A DNA stretch of 12,088 nucleotides from Halorhodospira sp. (GTDB taxonomy: Bacteria > Pseudomonadota > Gammaproteobacteria > Nitrococcales > Halorhodospiraceae): the NCBI GenBank assembly GCA_007127935.1, contig SKYL01000037.1:1-12088 (forward strand). The letters are read 5' to 3'. This document shows, piece by piece, positions 1-6,533 of the stretch (positions within the stretch are counted from its first letter, which is position 1; each line of letters begins with the position of its first letter). The translations under genes were made by a program, and so were the position numbers. The notes under the pieces are model-generated. The model had not been told where the DNA came from, made no database searches, and worked only from the letters and a program-made list of their open reading frames with translations.

Positions 1-10
1 GCTGCGGCGG

Positions 11-880
11 ATGATCTCCACGGCGCTCCTGTTGGGGGCGGCCGTGGGGCTTGGTGGTGGCGCCGTCGGCCAACCGCCGGCGGACCTCTCCGAAGAGGCA
101 CAGGCCGGTTGGTACGTTCTACGGGCCGGGGCGTGCGTCGCCTGCCACACCGCGGAGTACAACGGCGCCCCTTTTCTCGGCGGCGGGCGCGCCATCGAGA
201 CGCCTTTCGGCACCTTCTACGGGCCGAACATCACCCCCGATCCACGATACGGTATCGGCCAGTGGGAAAAGGAGGATCTGCGGCGCGCCCTGACCCAGGG
301 AGTCGACCCGGACGGCCGGCACTACTACCCGGTCTTCCCGTACACCGCGTACACCCGGATGACCGACGATGACATCGACGCCCTATGGGCTTACCTCCAG
401 ACGGTGCCCGCAACGGCCAAACCCAACTACCGGCACGAGGTCCGCTGGCCGCTGACCCACCGCTCCCTGCTCATGGGGTGGAAGGCGCTGCACTTCCGGC
501 CCGGCGCCTTCGAGCCTGACCCGGAGCGATCCGCCTCATGGAACCGGGGCGCCTATTTGGTGCACGCCCTGGGCCACTGCGCCGAGTGCCACACGCCGCG
601 CACCCGCCTGGGTGGACTGGACCCGGAGCGCGCCTTCGCGGGTAACCCGGACGTACCGGAGGACCCCTGGCCGCCCAACATCACCCCCCATCCGGAGGCG
701 GGCATCGGCCAGTGGCGGGAGCGCCACCTGATCCGCTACCTCGGTTTCGGGGTAACCCCCGACGGTGACTTTGCTGGAGGCTCCATGGCCGATTTCATCG
801 AGACCAGCTCCCGCCACCTCACCGAAGAGGACCTGCGGGCCATCGCCGAGTACATCCTGTCGCTGGAGCCCAGCCCTTAG
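11..880 (+). CDS. Diheme c-type cytochrome (start probably upstream of window)
   Basis: This is an exported electron-carrier protein with two covalently bound hemes. Two CXXCH sites are visible, CVACH at residues 42-46 and CAECH at 190-194, each opening a class I cytochrome c domain of similar layout. Both domains share the pattern NITPxPxxGIGQW followed by a 'TxEDLRAI/DDDIDAL' helix, so the protein is an internal duplication. Met117 (in YTRMTDDD) and Met259 (in GGSMADF) are the likely sixth heme ligands. The family resembles the cytochrome subunits that accept electrons from periplasmic dehydrogenases (alcohol, aldehyde or gluconate type), but the partner is not in the window. From the ATG at 11 the hydrophobic stretch lacks a charged N-region, while the frame stays open to base 2 and encodes Leu-Arg-Arg just before it. 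The true signal peptide therefore probably starts before base 1. Function beyond electron transfer is unknown. Confidence 0.88.
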   Translation: MISTALLLGAAVGLGGGAVGQPPADLSEEAQAGWYVLRAGACVACHTAEYNGAPFLGGGRAIETPFGTFYGPNITPDPRYGIGQWEKEDLRRALTQGVDPDGRHYYPVFPYTAYTRMTDDDIDALWAYLQTVPATAKPNYRHEVRWPLTHRSLLMGWKALHFRPGAFEPDPERSASWNRGAYLVHALGHCAECHTPRTRLGGLDPERAFAGNPDVPEDPWPPNITPHPEAGIGQWRERHLIRYLGFGVTPDGDFAGGSMADFIETSSRHLTEEDLRAIAEYILSLEPSP

Positions 881-883
881 GGA

Positions 884-1012
884 AGCGCTGAACAATCCGA
901 CATTGCGAGCGCCCCCGTCATTGCGAGCGTAGCGAAGCAATCTCCACCACTTGGGCATCAACCCATGGAGGTTGCTTCGCTACGCTCGCAATGACGAGCT
1001 TGCTCAGCGTCT
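884..1012. repeat. Nested palindromic REP/MITE-like element
   Basis: The gap between two convergent genes is filled by a strongly palindromic element. The inner arms, 916-946 and 966-996, are 31 bases each and match in inverted orientation with a single mismatch (T at 941 versus C on the opposite arm, which would be a G-U pair in RNA). The loop of 19 bases contains a further TGGG/CCCA pairing. An outer imperfect inverted repeat (884-895 with 1000-1012, one gap and one mismatch) frames the unit. The first 11 bases of the arm core are also present as an extra direct copy at 901-911. The core, TCATTGCGAGCGTAGCGAAG, resembles dispersed intergenic palindromes known from many bacterial genomes. It could also act as a transcription barrier for both flanking genes, although no T-run follows the stem. 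Confidence 0.8.
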
Positions 1013-1025
1013 CATTAGCGGGTGG

Positions 1026-1742
1026 CTAGAAGCGAAGTCCGTCCAAGGTCACGCCCAGGTAGTAGACCTCCTCCGCATCGGGATGGAACTCTTTGCCATA
1101 GGTGAAGCTGAGCATCAAGAGATCGTCCATCAACCGCAACCGGAGCCCCGCCTGCCCAAACCCCTCATACTCCTCGTCGGAGTTATCGATAGCCGCCAGA
1201 ACAAACTCCCAACGCCGCCCAATATCCCGCTCCACGGCAACGCCCCATAGGCTCTCTGTCTCATCGATCACTTGATCGTGCTCAGCACCCACATTGAGGT
1301 GCATCCGGCCGCGTTTCCCAAGTTGCACCGACAAAGGAAGCCGGAGAACAACCTTCTCTTGTTCACGATCAGTGATGTTGTAGTCCGCGCCCAACAAGAC
1401 CCCGAATCCGTAACCGTGCCGATGCATCTGGCGGAACAGGTGTTTTCCCTCCACGTAGAACGTCGAGCGGGACGACGCTTCCGGAAACTCTGCCCGGGTC
1501 CCTTCACTGCCCAGATCCAAGGTGTACTGGCGCGGGGCATTCCGGCGGAAGGTCAAACTCCCGAACGTCCCCTGACTCTTGACGTCGTTGCGCCGCTCCT
1601 CCTGCCAAAAGGCGAGTTCCCCGCTGCGCGGCTCCACCAGTTCGGCGGGCTTCACCACGTAGTGCCCGCCGGCCCCCACCGGAGTGGCGGAGAACACCGC
1701 GGCGGCCACCAGAGACGTTCCGACTACTCGACGCACCAACAT
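1026..1742 (-). CDS. Predicted outer-membrane beta-barrel protein, function unknown
   Basis: This 238-residue protein starts with a classic signal peptide: MLVRR, a hydrophobic core to about residue 20, then PVGA followed by GG, with cleavage probably after Ala24. The mature part has many alternating polar/hydrophobic segments typical of transmembrane beta strands (for example YGFGVLLGADYNI, RMHLNVGAEHD, WEFVLAAIDN, LLMLSFTYG, VYYLGVTLDG). It ends in Phe, the usual C-terminal residue recognised by the BAM machinery. These features support an outer-membrane location; no enzyme motif is visible and I do not recognise a named family. The ATG at 1742 is chosen because it starts the signal peptide and is preceded by GGGAGGG with a short spacer. 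The same frame is open upstream to 1937, but that extension is arginine- and glycine-rich and looks non-coding. The gene lies 41 bases after the small ORF at 1784-1915 and converges on the cytochrome gene. Confidence 0.75.
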   Translation of the reverse strand: MLVRRVVGTSLVAAAVFSATPVGAGGHYVVKPAELVEPRSGELAFWQEERRNDVKSQGTFGSLTFRRNAPRQYTLDLGSEGTRAEFPEASSRSTFYVEGKHLFRQMHRHGYGFGVLLGADYNITDREQEKVVLRLPLSVQLGKRGRMHLNVGAEHDQVIDETESLWGVAVERDIGRRWEFVLAAIDNSDEEYEGFGQAGLRLRLMDDLLMLSFTYGKEFHPDAEEVYYLGVTLDGLRF

Positions 1743-1783
1743 GCACCCTCCCAAAGATTCATTCGTTACGACGGGACACCCCT

Positions 1784-1915
1784 TCACCATCCCGTACGGC
1801 AACAGTGTAACGCCAGCACGTACCCCGCCCAGACCGCCAGCAGGGAGGCCACCAAGACGCCGCCTAAGGCGCCGCCCGCGGCGACCCACACGACCATGAC
1901 CGCCTGTTCTGGCAT
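1784..1915 (-). CDS. Small single-helix membrane protein (43 aa), hypothetical
   Basis: A short frame on the minus strand begins MPEQAVMVVWVAAGG and continues as an almost unbroken hydrophobic segment to about residue 36, ending HCCRTGW and a TGA stop. It would form one glycine- and alanine-rich transmembrane helix with closely spaced small residues (GGALGG). The ATG at 1915 has TGGAG nine bases upstream. An in-frame ATG at 1930 would add MERRI, giving the positively charged N-terminus expected for a membrane anchor, but lacks a good ribosome binding site. Third codon positions are mostly G or C as in the neighbouring genes. It sits directly upstream of the beta-barrel gene on the same strand, so the two may be one transcript. 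Its start region overlaps the metG promoter and leader on the opposite strand. I do not recognise a family; the call rests on the hydrophobic frame, the binding site and the placement. Confidence 0.45.
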   Translation of the reverse strand: MPEQAVMVVWVAAGGALGGVLVASLLAVWAGYVLALHCCRTGW

Positions 1916-1918
1916 AAT
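1910..1918 (+). promoter_or_regulatory. Candidate extended -10 promoter element for metG
   Basis: TGGCATAAT fits an extended -10 element (TGn plus a hexamer with one mismatch to TATAAT). Transcription would start near 1925, about 30 bases before the metG ATG. No convincing -35 hexamer is seen at the right distance, which is compatible with an extended -10 promoter. It overlaps the start of the small ORF on the other strand. Confidence 0.35.
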
Positions 1919-1954
1919 GCGGCGCTCCATTTTTCATGGCTGCCGAACAATCCC

Positions 1955-3985
1955 ATGGCCCGTCGTATCCTCGTCACCAGCGCCCTGCCCTACGCCAACG
2001 GCCCGATCCACCTGGGCCACTTGGTGGAGTACATCCAGACCGACATCTGGGCGCGCTTCCAGCGCCTGCGCGGCCACGAATGCTACTACGTCTGCGCCGA
2101 CGACGCCCACGGCACACCGATCATGCTCAAGGCGCGGGAGCGCGGCATCCGCCCCGAGGATCTGATCGAGGAGATGGGGCGGGCCCACCAGCGGGACTTC
2201 GCCGACTTCCTGGTCGAGTTCGACTGCTACCACTCCACCCACTCGGAGGAGAACCGGCACTTCGCCGAATTGATCTATCAGCGGCTCGATGCCGGAGGAC
2301 ACATCGAGCGGCGCACCATTTCCCAACTCTACGATCCCAAAGAGGGGATGTTCCTGCCCGATCGCTACATCAAAGGGACCTGCCCGCGCTGCGGCGCCGC
2401 CGATCAGTACGGTGATTCGTGCGAGGTCTGCAGCGCCACCTACACCCCGGCCGACCTCGCCGACCCGGTCTCGGTGGTCTCCGGCGAGACCCCGGAACTC
2501 CGGGAGTCGGAGCACTACTTTTTCCGCCTGCAGGACTTCGAGACCCTGCTGCGGGAGTGGGCCACCTCCGGACGGCTCCAGGAGGAAGTGGCCAACAAGC
2601 TCAACGAGTGGTTCCGGGAGGGGCTGCGCGACTGGGACATCTCCCGGGATGCGCCGTACTTCGGCTTCCGCATCCCCGGCACCGAGGACAAGTACTTCTA
2701 CGTCTGGCTCGACGCCCCCATCGGCTACATGGCGAGCTTCCAGCGCCTGTGCCGGGAGCGGGGCATCGACTTCGACGCCTTTTGGGCCGCCGGCAGAGAA
2801 GAGGGAACGGAGCTGTACCACTTCATCGGCAAGGACATCGCCTACTTCCACACCCTGTTCTGGCCGGCCATGCTCCACGGCGCCTCGTTCCGCATGCCCA
2901 GCGCCGTCTTCTGCCACGGTTTCCTGACCGTGGACGGACAGAAGATGTCGAAGTCCCGGGGCACCTTCATCACCGCCCGCAGCTACCTCGACCAACTGGA
3001 CCCGGAGTACCTGCGGTACTACTTTGCCGCCAAGCTCGGCCCCGCCGTCGAAGACATCGACCTCTCCCTGGACGACTTCGTCCAGCGGGTCAACAGCGAC
3101 GTGGTGGGGAAGCTGGTGAACATCGCCAGCCGTTGCGCCAGCTTCATCCACAAGCTCTTCGACGGGCGCCTCGCCGCCGGGCTCTCGGCGCCGGAGCTGT
3201 ACCGGGAGTTCACCGCCCAGGCCGAACGCATCGCCGACCTGTACGAGCGGCGCGAGTTCGCCCGCGCCATGCGGGAGATCATGAACCTCGCCGACCAGGC
3301 GAATCAGTACATCGACGCCGAGAAACCGTGGCAACTGGCCAAGGACCCGGAGCAGGCCGACGCGGTACAGAAGATCTGTACCCTTGGCCTCAACCTCTTC
3401 CGCGTCCTGGCGGTCTACGTCAAGCCGGTACTCCCGGCCCTGGCCGCCGACACGGAAGCGTTCCTCGACCTGCCGGCACAGTCTTGGTCCGATCTCCAGA
3501 CCCCCTTACTGGACCGGTCCATCAACCCCTTCAATCCATTGAAGACGCGCATCGACCCGAAACAAGTGGAGGCCATGGTGAACGCATCCAAGGAAACCCT
3601 GGGTGGTGAACCCACCACCGGAGTTGGCACGGGAAGGCTGGCGGAAGACCCTATCGGTCCCGAGATCACCATCGACGACTTCGCCAAACTCGACCTACGG
3701 GTGGCCCGGGTCCAGGTCGCCGAAGCGGTGGAGGGCGCCGACAAGCTCCTGCGCCTGGAGCTGGACCTGGGCGGGGAGACCCGCCAAGTCTTCGCCGGAG
3801 TCAGCCAAGCGTATACCCCCGAACAACTGATCGGCCGCTTGGTGGTCTGCGTGGCCAACCTGAAGCCCCGCAAGATGCGCTTCGGCCTCTCCGAGGGGAT
3901 GATCCTGTGCGCCGGCCCCGGCGGCAAAGAGCTTTGGGTCGTCAGCCCGGAACCGGGCGCCGAGCCCGGGATGCGCGTGAAGTAA
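1955..3985 (+). CDS. metG: Methionyl-tRNA synthetase
   Basis: This cytoplasmic enzyme charges tRNA-Met and initiator tRNA with methionine using ATP. The 676-residue length is that of the long bacterial form. The N-terminus, ILVTSALPYANGPIHLGH, is the standard opening of the family and contains the HIGH-type signature (HLGH, 19-22). The second class I signature, KMSKS, is at 330-334. A zinc knuckle is formed by Cys143, Cys146, Cys156 and Cys159 in the connective-peptide region. After the anticodon-binding helices and a low-conservation linker, residues from about 572 to the end form the C-terminal EMAP/Trbp111-like tRNA-binding domain (DDFAKLDLRVARV..., GLSEGMILCA). The ATG at 1955 is fixed by the conserved N-terminus; no clear Shine-Dalgarno sequence precedes it. 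The gene diverges from the small ORF/beta-barrel pair. Confidence 0.98.
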   Translation: MARRILVTSALPYANGPIHLGHLVEYIQTDIWARFQRLRGHECYYVCADDAHGTPIMLKARERGIRPEDLIEEMGRAHQRDFADFLVEFDCYHSTHSEENRHFAELIYQRLDAGGHIERRTISQLYDPKEGMFLPDRYIKGTCPRCGAADQYGDSCEVCSATYTPADLADPVSVVSGETPELRESEHYFFRLQDFETLLREWATSGRLQEEVANKLNEWFREGLRDWDISRDAPYFGFRIPGTEDKYFYVWLDAPIGYMASFQRLCRERGIDFDAFWAAGREEGTELYHFIGKDIAYFHTLFWPAMLHGASFRMPSAVFCHGFLTVDGQKMSKSRGTFITARSYLDQLDPEYLRYYFAAKLGPAVEDIDLSLDDFVQRVNSDVVGKLVNIASRCASFIHKLFDGRLAAGLSAPELYREFTAQAERIADLYERREFARAMREIMNLADQANQYIDAEKPWQLAKDPEQADAVQKICTLGLNLFRVLAVYVKPVLPALAADTEAFLDLPAQSWSDLQTPLLDRSINPFNPLKTRIDPKQVEAMVNASKETLGGEPTTGVGTGRLAEDPIGPEITIDDFAKLDLRVARVQVAEAVEGADKLLRLELDLGGETRQVFAGVSQAYTPEQLIGRLVVCVANLKPRKMRFGLSEGMILCAGPGGKELWVVSPEPGAEPGMRVK

Positions 3986-4156
3986 CCACCATCAGCGCCC
4001 GTTAATTTGAAGTTAACGACTTTTAATGCGTCGTAATACTTTCACGGGCAACAATCAATTACGATGGAATCTATCCCGCCGCCAACCCCCCAGCGGTAAT
4101 GCAAAGCCATGCGGCCGGAGCGCCGTACCGACGGAGCCACACAGGAGCCAGGCACG
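3986..4156. other. Intergenic region between metG and the chemoreceptor
   Basis: This stretch of 171 bases begins AT-rich compared with its surroundings. It holds a small hairpin (CGTTAA at 4000-4005 with TTAACG at 4013-4018, loop of 7) too weak to call a terminator with confidence. No flagellar sigma-28 promoter of the usual chemoreceptor kind was seen, and no -35/-10 pair is good enough to call. AGGAG at 4143-4147 is the ribosome binding site used for the ATG at 4157. Confidence 0.4.
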
Positions 4157-5782
4157 ATGCTGCTTGCCAACCTCCCCTTGCGCACCAAGTTGAGCGCGGC
4201 CTTCGGGGCGATCATCGTACTGATGGGGATCACCGCCCTAGCCGCCCACGCGGCTCTGCAACGGGCCACGGAACACAATGAGCAAGCCATGGCGACCATG
4301 GACCAGGCCATGCTGGTGGTTCAGCGGGAGGTCGATCACCTCAACTGGACCAACCAGTTGGCTGGCAGCTTCCTTGCCCGCGCCCGCTTTGCGGGACAGC
4401 TCGACTACACCCAATGCGCCTTCGGGCAGTGGTTCTACACCTTCCGCGACTCGCAACACTACGCTTCGGCCAGTGAATCCTTCCGCACCGCCTTTGACGC
4501 CATGGAGGGGCCGCACACCCAACTCCACCAGTCCGCGGTGGACATCGTCGAACTTCAGCGCCAAGGCAACCACGGGGCCGCCGAAGGGATCTATCATCAG
4601 CGTACCGTCACCATCCTCGACAACCTCCGGGGCAGGCTACACGCCTTCCAGGAACTGCTGGAAACAGAGCGGCTGGCCTTGCTCGAACAGGCCCGGACCC
4701 AGAGCGCCTGGGCCATGCGCACCATCATTGGCAGCCTGATGGTGGCCGCCGTTGCCGCGATCTTTCTGGCCGTGGTGACATCCCGTCATATCGTTCGGCG
4801 CCTCGGTGACACCGTGAACAGTCTCGATGAGATCGCCGAGGGCGACGGCGACCTGACCCGGCGACTGGACGCCGACGGACGGGATGAGATCAGCCAACTG
4901 GCGGCGGCCTACAACCGTTTTGTGGAAAAGGTCCACCAGATGGTCAAGCAAGTGGCCGACTCCGCCGGGCAGATCGCCACGGCCACCGAGCAACTGGCCA
5001 CCACCGCCGAGGAGGATCGCCAGGGCGTCGCCCACCAACGGGACCAGACCTCGCACGTGGCCACCGCGATGAATCAGATGCGCGCCTCCATCCAAGAGAT
5101 CGCCCGGGCCGCCCAGGAGGTGGCCGACACGGCCCGCGGCACCTCCCGAGAGGCCCAGGAGGGCAAGCGGCGCATCGGTCACGCCACCGGCGCCATGGAC
5201 GCCCTGGCGGAGAACGTCCGCCGCTCATCAGAGACCATCCGCCAGCTTGATGAACAGAGCACCAATATCGGTCGCGTCCTGGAGGTCATCCGGGGCATCG
5301 CCGACCAGACCAACCTGCTGGCGCTCAACGCCGCCATCGAGGCAGCCCGGGCCGGCGACACCGGGCGCGGCTTCGCCGTGGTGGCCGAGGAAGTGCGCAC
5401 CCTGGCCCAGCGGACCCAGGACTCCATCGGTGAGATTCACGAGATGGTGGAGGGCATCCAGGGCGGCACCCAGCGGGCGGTGGAAGCCATGGACGACAAC
5501 CAAGAGTACGCCGAAAAGACCGTCGAGGAAGCCGCCGGCGCCCGCTCCACCCTGGACGAGATCACCGCCATGGTCGATCGCATCGACGAGATGACCACCC
5601 AGGTGGCCAGCGCCGTGGAGGAGCAATCACAGACGGCCAATGAGATCAACTACAATGTCAATAATATTAACGACATCGCCGAACAGACCGGACGCTCGGT
5701 GGAGGAGACGGCCACGGTGAGCGATCAACTGGCCCGCCTAGCCGGCGAACTTCAGGTGTTGGTGGGCCGCTTCCGGGTCTGA
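4157..5782 (+). CDS. Methyl-accepting chemotaxis protein with periplasmic CZB-like zinc-binding domain
   Basis: This is a membrane chemoreceptor of 541 residues that would signal to CheA/CheW. A first transmembrane helix spans about residues 13-33 and a second about 188-209, with the sensory region between them. That region carries the CZB (chemoreceptor zinc-binding) signature: His61 in DHLNW, Cys87 in CAFGQW, and His120 and His124 in GPHTQLH, the expected 3His/1Cys zinc site. A HAMP domain (about 208-262, with the DGDLTRRL and DEISQLAAAYN motifs) leads into the cytoplasmic coiled coil, whose conserved tip lies at about 374-425 (VIRGIADQTNLLALNAAIEA). There is no CheR/CheB-tethering pentapeptide at the C-terminus. 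The ATG at 4157 is preferred over the one at 4109 because it has AGGAG nine bases upstream and yields a clean N-terminal membrane anchor. The gene lies before narL on the same strand, which suggests but does not prove a link with nitrate or redox taxis. Confidence 0.93.
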   Translation: MLLANLPLRTKLSAAFGAIIVLMGITALAAHAALQRATEHNEQAMATMDQAMLVVQREVDHLNWTNQLAGSFLARARFAGQLDYTQCAFGQWFYTFRDSQHYASASESFRTAFDAMEGPHTQLHQSAVDIVELQRQGNHGAAEGIYHQRTVTILDNLRGRLHAFQELLETERLALLEQARTQSAWAMRTIIGSLMVAAVAAIFLAVVTSRHIVRRLGDTVNSLDEIAEGDGDLTRRLDADGRDEISQLAAAYNRFVEKVHQMVKQVADSAGQIATATEQLATTAEEDRQGVAHQRDQTSHVATAMNQMRASIQEIARAAQEVADTARGTSREAQEGKRRIGHATGAMDALAENVRRSSETIRQLDEQSTNIGRVLEVIRGIADQTNLLALNAAIEAARAGDTGRGFAVVAEEVRTLAQRTQDSIGEIHEMVEGIQGGTQRAVEAMDDNQEYAEKTVEEAAGARSTLDEITAMVDRIDEMTTQVASAVEEQSQTANEINYNVNNINDIAEQTGRSVEETATVSDQLARLAGELQVLVGRFRV

Positions 5783-5793
5783 TGCACCCCTCC

Positions 5794-5812
5794 CTGCGGC
5801 CGTTGGTCGCGG
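5794..5812 (+). terminator. Possible GC-rich hairpin after the chemoreceptor gene
   Basis: GCGGCC (5796-5801) pairs with GGTCGC (5805-5810) with one G-U pair across a GTT loop, and the stem can be extended by two weaker pairs. There is no T-run after it, so it is at best a weak or Rho-assisted end point. It lies just before the FNR-type site. Confidence 0.25.
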
Positions 5813-5828
5813 CTTGACCTGAGTCAAG
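5813..5828. promoter_or_regulatory. FNR/Dnr-type operator upstream of narL
   Basis: CTTGACCTGAGTCAAG is a perfect 6-4-6 inverted repeat. Its core, TTGAC-N4-GTCAA, matches sites of the FNR/ANR/DNR family (FNR consensus TTGAT-N4-ATCAA). The dyad centre at 5820.5 would lie at -41.5, the class II activation position, for a start near 5862. A -10-like hexamer, CCTAAT, lies where that start predicts it. This supports activation of narL under low oxygen or by nitrogen oxides. Confidence 0.7.
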
Positions 5829-5850
5829 GCGAATCACCGCCGTCGTTGCT

Positions 5851-5856
5851 CCTAAT
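5851..5856 (+). promoter_or_regulatory. Candidate -10 element of the narL promoter
   Basis: CCTAAT differs from TATAAT at two positions. Its distance from the upstream FNR-type dyad fits a class II activated promoter, with a start near 5862 and a leader of about 30 bases before the ATG at 5892. There is no good -35 hexamer, as expected if the activator replaces it. Confidence 0.4.
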
Positions 5857-5891
5857 GGTGCATCACGGAATTGCACACCGACCGACGAGCC

Positions 5892-6530
5892 ATGACCACA
5901 AGGATCCTATTGGTCGATGATCACCCGCTGGTGCGCACCGGCGTCAGCCAGTTACTGGAGGATGAGGACGACCTGCTGCTGGTCGGCGACGCCGGCAGCG
6001 GCCATGAAGCCTTGGAACTGGCGAGAACCACCCACCCCGACCTGATTCTGCTCGACTTGAACATGGCCGGCATGTCCGGCGTCGAGACGCTGAAGGCGCT
6101 GCACGCCGCCGGTATCACCGCACGGGTGGTGGTACTGACCGTCTCCGACAACCGCGACGACCTGGTCGCGGCGCTGCGCGCCGGCGCCGACGGCTACCTA
6201 CTGAAGGATATGGAACCCGAGGCGCTGATCAACGCCCTGCGGCGCGCCAGCCGCGGTGAAACCGTGCTGGCCGAGCAACTCACCTCGGTGCTGGCGGAGG
6301 CGCTGTCCAGCGGCCGGGACGTGGACGCCGCCATCATGGAGCAGCTGACGGCCCGGGAGACCCTGATCCTGCGCCACATCTCCCAAGGGCTATCCAACAA
6401 GATGATCGCCCGCAAGCTGGGGGTCGCCGAAGGGACGGTGAAGGTCCACGTCAAAGGCATCCTGCGCAAGCTCCACCTCCGCTCCCGAGTGGAGGCCGCG
6501 GTCTGGGCCGTGGAACACGGCCTGCGCTGA
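5892..6530 (+). CDS. narL: NarL/NarP-family nitrate response regulator
   Basis: This two-domain response regulator of 212 residues should bind DNA when phosphorylated by a NarX-type kinase. The receiver domain (about 1-120) has the acidic pair Asp9-Asp10, the phospho-acceptor Asp55 in LLDLNM, Thr83 and Lys105 (GYLLKDM). The C-terminal LuxR/GerE helix-turn-helix spans about 149-208 (LTARETLILRHISQG, then SNKMIARKLGVAEGTVKVHV). These motifs are those of the NarL/NarP branch; NarL and NarP cannot be separated by eye. The ATG at 5892 is chosen over a TTG at 5871 because it gives the usual short N-terminus before ILLVDDHP and leaves a normal leader after the predicted promoter; both have weak ribosome binding sites. 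It converges on narX, its presumed partner, with 3 bases between the stop codons. An FNR/Dnr-type site lies at its promoter. Confidence 0.9.
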   Translation: MTTRILLVDDHPLVRTGVSQLLEDEDDLLLVGDAGSGHEALELARTTHPDLILLDLNMAGMSGVETLKALHAAGITARVVVLTVSDNRDDLVAALRAGADGYLLKDMEPEALINALRRASRGETVLAEQLTSVLAEALSSGRDVDAAIMEQLTARETLILRHISQGLSNKMIARKLGVAEGTVKVHVKGILRKLHLRSRVEAAVWAVEHGLR

Positions 6531-6533
6531 CCG

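Noticed and set aside
1743..1937. Extension of the barrel protein to an ATG at 1937
   Set aside because: The added residues are arginine- and glycine-rich without domain character, and they would bury a good signal peptide that has its own binding site at 1742.
1934..3334. Long minus-strand frame of 466 codons opposite metG
   Set aside because: It is the mirror of a conserved gene in high-GC DNA; the product has no recognisable motif and metG is certain.
4000..4018. Hairpin CGTTAA/TTAACG after metG as a terminator
   Set aside because: The stem is short and AT-rich and the following T-run is broken; too weak to call.
4109..4156. Upstream ATG for the chemoreceptor
   Set aside because: It adds 16 polar residues before the membrane anchor and covers the AGGAG site that serves the ATG at 4157.
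5871..5891. TTG start for narL adding seven residues
   Set aside because: It would leave only about nine bases of leader after the predicted start site and adds residues atypical before the receiver domain.
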